Positions 58,161 through 64,000 of a stretch of DNA of 64,000 nucleotides are shown in pieces. The stretch spans positions 58,263,683 to 58,327,682 of the forward strand of contig CM065377.1 in the NCBI GenBank assembly GCA_033060915.1, in the 5' to 3' direction. The DNA is from Euryodendron excelsum. Its lineage: Eukaryota > Streptophyta > Magnoliopsida > Ericales > Pentaphylacaceae. Every line of letters starts with the position of its first letter. Positions within the stretch are counted from its first letter, which is position 1. The notes under the pieces are model-generated. The model did not search any database. It was not told the DNA's origin and was given only the letters and a program-made list of their open reading frames with translations. A program made the position numbers and the translations under genes.

Positions 58161-58765
58161 TAGGTCTTGTAAATCCACATATCACGAATATTTTATCAGC
58201 TGAGAAATACATGCTTTTGAGGGAGAAAAGGCAAGCTTGTCACAGTAAAGCTAAAATATTTCAATTGTGAGTTGTGCTTCTGCAATGACATGATTGAAAT
58301 GCAGTGTGGTGTCTGCAGATAGGAGAGTGCGACCAACTCTTCAAAGCGGTGAGGAAGCTGGATAGTTCCACAGTGAAGTGAAGGTAGATTTGCCTTTACA
58401 ATATCGTTTCTTTTATTTATTAAAAAAATAAAAACAAAGTGGATATAAGTATAAAACAACACTTCCCATTACCAGCATTTACTGAGTAAATCTGAAGGCA
58501 GAGGATAATATAATTTATGAAATCTTAAAGTCAGACTGTATGTTCACCCAACCACATGATAGGTTGGTATACATGCATGGTCCAAAATATAAATTATAGT
58601 CAACTGCATGGAGTCAATTAACTCCACCATAAGGGCTAGAAGAAAAAAAAAATGGCATCGATCCATGCCTTTATTATTATAACTAGTTTAAGGTTGAGAG
58701 GAAGGATTTAACCATATTGTAGTATATAAATAAATATAATATATATAATATAGGTATGCATATGC

Positions 58766-58796
<31 letters not shown>

Positions 58797-59576
58797 TTTT
58801 TTTTTTGGATGAAAACGTATGCATGTATATTTGGTATTTCGGTTTGAATTCTTTAGTGGATTATACTTATATTTGTACCAAAGTTAGAACTTGAGATAAA
58901 TTTATATAAAGAGTAAGACTATACAAACATTAAAAGTACATAAGATTTCTATATTTGTCATTTTAAACAAAGTACAAACTGAAATGGATTTTAATTATTA
59001 AAATATTATTATCACACCATTCTATTACAAGAATATGTATATTAATTTTCTTGTATAAATAGGATTCCTAGTGGAGTTCTATTACTTCTCTGTGTGATCG
59101 CAACCAAATTCCAGTCCTTTCAAACGGGGTTAGCCCAAAGATAAATGGTGCCGCTACCCATACTTTAGGTCATAGATTTGACAAATTCTCTCCCTTTTTT
59201 CCCAGGCCTTTGGCTTAAGATTATTATTATTATTATTATTATCACTTGGTTATGCAGTTAGAAGTGTCCGAATTAGTTTATGCGCATGTACCTTGACTAA
59301 TTTTTTTTTAATATGATTAAAGACAGACCATTCATGTCAGAACTAAAGGATTCATAAGAGATAAGTTTCTTGCAATGTAACCCTAAGAAGGATACTAAGT
59401 TTCAAACTCTATATGCTTGGATTTACAACTCATCATTGTTTCTATTGGAATACCCTCAAAATTCATAAAATATTATTTTTGATCCAACAAGGCATCAAAT
59501 GTGACATGTCATCATGAAAACAAGTAATAAAAGAGTCCAAATGATTCACAAAGTGGAAAGCAAATTGGAATTGGAA
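58161..59576. other. Intergenic DNA upstream of OSC-C
   Basis: Includes a (TATG)n microsatellite at about 58763-58797 and an ATT run at about 59219-59241. No gene recognised. Confidence 0.55.
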
Positions 59577-59753
59577 CTCTATAAATAGACAATATTCCAT
59601 TGAAGCTGCTCTACTCGTCTACCACCTCAAGTGTCCTGCTCACCGTCTCACCTTATCATCTGAACATTCCATTTTCATCTCATACGTCCTGCTCACATTC
59701 TTGCACTTCACACCACCAGCTCCTTCCACCTTATTCCCATCTATCCATCTCGG
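59577..59753 (+). promoter_or_regulatory. OSC-C core promoter and non-coding first exon
   Basis: CTCTATAAATAGA at 59577-59589 is a strong TATA box. The leader that follows is pyrimidine-rich and resembles the OSC-A leader. It ends CATCTCGG before a GTATATATCTCTCT donor at 59754. Confidence 0.65.
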
Positions 59754-60014
59754 GTATATATCTCTCTCTTTTTTTAAGTCATATGAATTTTTTTCTTTTC
59801 TTTTCTTTCCTTTTTCCTTCCTATTTGTAGTAGTAATCTGTGACTTTGTGAAGTGGTACTTCTTATTTTTTTTTCTTTCAAACTAAAACTTAATTCTCTC
59901 ATACCAAAACTACTTATCATACAGTCTTTAAAACAGCTCATAATAGGTCAATAACATTTCCTGAAAGAAGTCAGAAAGTATGACTGTCCTCTAACTTGTC
60001 TCATTCAACTGCAG
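59754..60014 (+). other. OSC-C leader intron (261 bp)
   Basis: Donor GTATAT, acceptor TTCAACTGCAG; exon resumes 32 bases before the ATG at 60047. A short CT-rich stretch lies just inside the donor, as in OSC-A and OSC-B. Confidence 0.6.
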
Positions 60015-60046
60015 AGAGCCCAAGCTAAGTGTTTCAACCATAGAAT

Positions 60047-63000
60047 ATGTGGAAGCTTAAGGTTGCCGAAGGCCATGGGCCATGGTTGTTTAGCACAAAC
60101 AACTTTGTTGGGAGACAAATTTGGGAGTTTGATCCTGAGGCCGGGACGCCGGAAGAGCGAGCGGCAGTCGAAAAAACTCGAGAGGACTACCGGAGAAATC
60201 GATCCCGAGTTCAGCCCTGCAGTGATGTTCTAATGCGAATGCAGGTGAACAAAAACTAATTGCTTAGCTTAACTTTGAAATGAACAATGAACAAATTTAT
60301 CAAAGTCTTTGTCAAGTTTCTTTGTATGGGTTGTGCTGGTTTTCACTACTTGTTTCATCATGCTTCTACTGTGAGAAACCTAGAACTTTCATTTACTTTT
60401 TTTTCTTTGTCTAAAATTATAATTTTTAAAAATTTAAGGTACGCAGCTGCCCTGTGGTCACAAGCTGACTCCATCCCTATTTTGGATGGATGTGTTAAAA
60501 TGAGTGTGCATGTCATTGTCACTTGGATCTAGAAGTGGAACAAAAAAAAAAAAAAAAACCAACTCAGGCTTTATGAGTTAGGTTAGTTCAGTTCGGTTTT
60601 AAAAAGTATTCAATTCAATTCTTAGTCTACAAGCTTCGAAAGTTGGTTTGGTTTTCACGTTAGTAATTGAGTAACCCAAACCAACCCAATAACTAACATT
60701 TTAAAATTTTTTTTATGAATTATATAATTAATTGACAATGTTTCAGAGTCATTGATTATGATTATGATTTATATACTCATTCCTCCACATAATTATTTCT
60801 AGAAGTGGAGCTGCCCGTAACTCCCACTAACTCACTTACTAGTGGGTTTAGATTGTAAAATTATTTATTTAATTGTCTTTTCAAGCAGATGTGACAGATC
60901 CTTACCGAACTGACTTCGTAGAACAGCTTCAAAAGATTAAAAAAAAAAAAAAGTGTGACAATCATCTCCAAACTCCATTGTGAAACTTTTATAATAGTAG
61001 AGATATATAATAGATTTCTTTTAATTTTTTTATTATAGTTACATTAACTTTTTTGTAGTAAATTGGTCAAGTATTGTACAATATAATTTGAACGCGAGCG
61101 AACATAAACTAACTCGAATTTAATTGGTGGGTTCCATACCTAGATTTGTTTGGTTTTAAGGTCCTAACTTACAAACCGATCAAGGTGGTTTTAATTGTGG
61201 GTTTGACTCTAATTCAAACCCAATAGCCAAAGGTCAACCAAGCCATTTTCTATCACAAGAGCCATGCTAGCCGGCGCCGGATCCTGTTGTGGCTATGGAT
61301 AGCAATTTCCCCTATCGCAATCCCAAGTATACGGTACTACCGTTATGAATCTTGACTAAGCTGGTACCAATTAATCAATCAACATAGAAAATGCGACATA
61401 ATTTTGATTTTTCATTTATTAAAAGCCACCTTTTGAATCATCAACCGACATCTTCATTGGTTTGAGTCGGATGACGGAATGATTAGAGCTTGGATTCATT
61501 ATTACGAGGGTAGTTACAATTTTGACTAGACCAAAATTATTACTTGGGTTGTTCATACTTACTAATTCATTTAATAAGAATTATCATAAAATAAAATCAC
61601 ATTGTGATAATTTATAGTTACAAGTCACATTTGTGGTAACTGTTTTTTTGGTATTAAAGTTACTATGTAATTTTTTTTTTTGACAATTTAGTTCTAAGAG
61701 CTGAGATAGTACGGCATGAATATTAGTTCAAAGGCCATTTGACTTTTCTTTAACGTGTGTTTGAGTGAACATTTCGAGTCTTTTCTTGTCAGATTGAAAC
61801 ACTTCAGGTGAAAATTAACTTCGCTCTCGCTGGGTTCAGAGACAGAGGGAAACCATATTGTCAAGTCTCAAAATTTTGAAAAACCCAATTACATGTGTAC
61901 TTCACAATATGTTTTCTGATTTAATTGTTGAAAGCAATTTATAATATGCTATTTCAAATACCTAGTTTAGTTAAATGGATGAAAGAAATTATCTTTTAAT
62001 CAATTAAATTATAACCAGGTCCTAAGATGGTTAAGTTTTCGACAGGGCATACTTGGAATTAAGATGGATATAGACAAGAATTGATTTTCCCTAATGTATT
62101 AACCAAACATGATCTTCAGCAAATTATTAAATCACAATCAATAACGTAATTACCAAAATCAAAATCAGGTTGAAAAGTTCAGAACAGAGAGGGCTGTTTG
62201 GGAACCTCAAGAACTGGTTCAGAGCAAGTCCTGCCTCATTTTTTACATACAAAGTATACATAAAAGTCGGTTTTAAAAAAAATGGTTAATTTCACTTTGC
62301 ATCCTTGCACTTTTCCCTCAATCTTACTTTAATCTCTTCACTTTAAAATGTAACAGTCAACCTCTTGGAATTTTGGTCCAGTGTCAGTTTGGCCCTTCCG
62401 TTAGCTACCATTATAATACTTAACGGAAAATAGTCATATGGACCTCACATGTAAAAATTTTAACGGCAATATAAGAATTTTACAAATTGTATTTGAGAAT
62501 GAGAAAAATGATTGAGAAATAAGATTGTATATATCATCTTTAGGATTAATTATTAACACACCCTCTGAATTATGAATCAGTATATAATTCATCAGTGTGA
62601 ATCAATATAATTCTAAAAATAAAGTATAATTAGTAAGACAAAAATTAGATTTTTAAAAAATAACTTAAATGAGTGTGTTAGTTATTTTTTTTTTTAGTAA
62701 AATTAGTTATTTTTTAAAAATCTAATTTTTGTCTTACTAATTATACTTTATTTTTAGGATTATACTGATTCACACTAATTAATTATATACTGATTAATAA
62801 TTCAAAAGGTATGTTAATAATTAATCCTAAAGATAATATGTACAATCTTATTTCTCAATCATTTTTTTCATTCTCAAATACAATGTATGAAATTCCTATA
62901 TTGTCCTTAAAATTTTTACATGTGAGGCCCACATGATTATTTTCCGTTAAGTATTATAACGGTAGCTAACGAAAGGGCCAAAGTGATACTTGACCAAAAT

Positions 63001-63935
63001 TCCAAGAGGGTGACTGTTACATTTTAAAGTGGAGGGACTAAAGTGAGACTGAGGGTAAAGTGCAGGGTACAAAGTAAAATTAACCCAAAAACAAAGATGG
63101 AGAATAAAAGAAACTTCTTTTACCTGAACAAATTCATAAATATAAAGTTTACCAGGTGACTAGTTGACAATATGAGCACCTGCCACGACGGAGCCAATGC
63201 AAGCGTAATTGTCCCCCTCAAGTTTTCAAATTTTGAATTTTAACCTACAGTTTTAAAAAAATTCTCAATTTGCCTACTTTAAAATTTATAACGGTCCCCT
63301 CAAATTTGTGAAAACATGCAATTTTTACCTAAAATTTTTAAAATACTACTCATCTTACCCCTCTAAAATTTATAGATATCACTCTTAAATAGTAATTATG
63401 TATTAAAGAGTCATTATATATAATATATATATATATATATGGAATTTAAATACCCTATTACTAATTATGAAAAAAGATTTCCTCAATTTTGTTAATAATT
63501 GCCCCCGAACATGATGTTGCATATTTTTCTCAAAGATTTTGAATTGAAACTGCTTTCCTTTCTGGATCAAAAGGGAGCATTGAAGATCTGACCCACTAGG
63601 CCCGAATCACATGATAGGACCATAGTGCATTTTGGCAGAATGCCTTAAAGACAAAAACATGCAAGTCAAGGCCCAGAAAATTTTTGAGTAAGGCCAAGAA
63701 AATTTGAAGTGTTACTCATTAGTGTGCTGTTTTGATCTTCAATCCACAGCTTAAAAAGGAAAACGACATTGATCTGAGCATACCACTAGTGAGACTGGGG
63801 GAGAAGGAAGATGTGACCTACGAAGCTGTCACAACTGCTTTGAGGAAAGCTGTTCGATTAAATCGCGCAATTCAGTCAAGGGATGGGCATTGGCCAGCAG
63901 AAAATACAGGCCCACATATTTTCACACCTCCCCTA
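60047..63935 (+). CDS. Oxidosqualene cyclase OSC-C, 5' part (continues past the window)
   Basis: Two coding exons are visible: 60047-60244 (66 codons) and 63750-63935 (62 codons), both phase 0 with GT-AG junctions. They encode the first 128 residues. Exon 1 opens [19 protein letters not shown], and exon 2 has [20 protein letters not shown] and [11 protein letters not shown], the same positions as in OSC-A and OSC-B. Exon 1 is four codons shorter than in its paralogues in the charged linker (NRSRVQPCSD). The catalytic part is outside the window, so activity cannot be judged; no stop or frameshift is present so far. Intron 1 is 3505 bases (444 in OSC-A, 200 in OSC-B) because of transposon insertions. 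Exon 2 ends GPHIFTPPL, where the others have GPMFFTPPL. Confidence 0.9.
60545..61255. mobile_element. Degenerate hAT-like stretch in OSC-C intron 1
   Basis: Contains 'gttcggttttaaaaag', 'aacccaaaccaaccca', 'tgggtttgactct' and 'ttcaaacccaatag' phrases resembling the subterminal repeats of 57106-57640. Ends are not clear. Confidence 0.35.
62283..63086. mobile_element. 800-bp foldback element in OSC-C intron 1
   Basis: Two arms of about 385 bases, 62283-62668 and 62700-63086, are near-perfect inverted copies. For example 'ttcactttgcatccttgc', 'cttccgttagctaccatt' and 'gtcttactaattatac' on one side each have a counterpart on the other. Ends '(g/t)ggttaattt' match those of 42922-43468. Flanks 'taaaaaaaa' and 'aaaaacaaa' are weak as a 9-bp target duplication. 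No coding capacity. Confidence 0.85.
63180..63510. mobile_element. Degenerate hAT-like repeat in OSC-C intron 1
   Basis: 'gccacgacggagccaatgc' near the start and 'taattgcccccgaacatg' near the end, with 'tcccctcaaatttgtgaaaa'-type phrases. It is the reverse-strand style of the 5972 and 49262 repeats. Includes an AT run at about 63420-63440. Confidence 0.4.
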
Positions 63936-64000
63936 GTGAGTATTCTTTATTCTCTTCCTATATTCAAAAGGGATTGTTCTATGCATACTGGCTAAATTTT

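Overview
This window looks like nuclear DNA of a dicot plant. It is AT-rich and intron-rich, with spliced genes (GT-AG introns, TATA boxes, intron-containing 5' leaders) separated by many small non-autonomous transposons, LTR-element remnants and long (CT)n/(GA)n microsatellites. Nothing bacterial, organellar or viral was seen. The species cannot be fixed from the sequence.

Layout. (1) 1-11.3 kb: one NAC transcription factor gene (minus strand, three exons, 368 aa, NST/secondary-wall-type NAC domain). Its 3' side carries a segment (about 1.01-7.11 kb) that recurs downstream at about 11.3-28.3 kb. (2) 11.3-28.3 kb: the second copy of that segment, swollen by nested insertions: two MITEs of one family in opposite orientation, a foldback element, a retroelement remnant, an old LTR-like element, and inside it a 6.0-kb LTR retrotransposon with a perfect AAGGT target duplication. 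(3) 28-34 kb: repeats only, no gene supported. (4) 34-64 kb: three tandem, same-strand oxidosqualene cyclase (OSC) genes. OSC-A (763 aa) and OSC-B (762 aa) are complete in 18 coding exons each, with identical intron phases, the DCTAE catalytic motif and the MWCYCR motif typical of pentacyclic triterpene cyclases. OSC-C is cut by the window end after coding exon 2.

How the genes relate. The OSCs would each cyclise 2,3-oxidosqualene to a pentacyclic triterpene of the amyrin type, so this is a tandem triterpene-synthase array and possibly the core of a triterpene cluster. No P450, acyltransferase or glycosyltransferase is visible here. All three genes appear to have a non-coding first exon and a leader intron whose first bases contain a CT tract. 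OSC-A and OSC-C share leader homology, and OSC-A and OSC-B share 3' flanking homology, so the duplicated unit included flanking DNA. The NAC gene is about 25 kb away and nothing in the sequence links it functionally to the OSCs.

The mobile fraction is unusually readable. Several elements have clear target-site duplications, and in the duplicated segment the other copy preserves the empty site. Examples are Mutator-like MITEs, foldbacks, a Helitron-like element just downstream of OSC-B, a 1.2-kb TRIM with TACAA duplications between OSC-B and OSC-C, and an 0.8-kb foldback in OSC-C intron 1. All exon joins below were made by hand from splice consensus and protein-family continuity.
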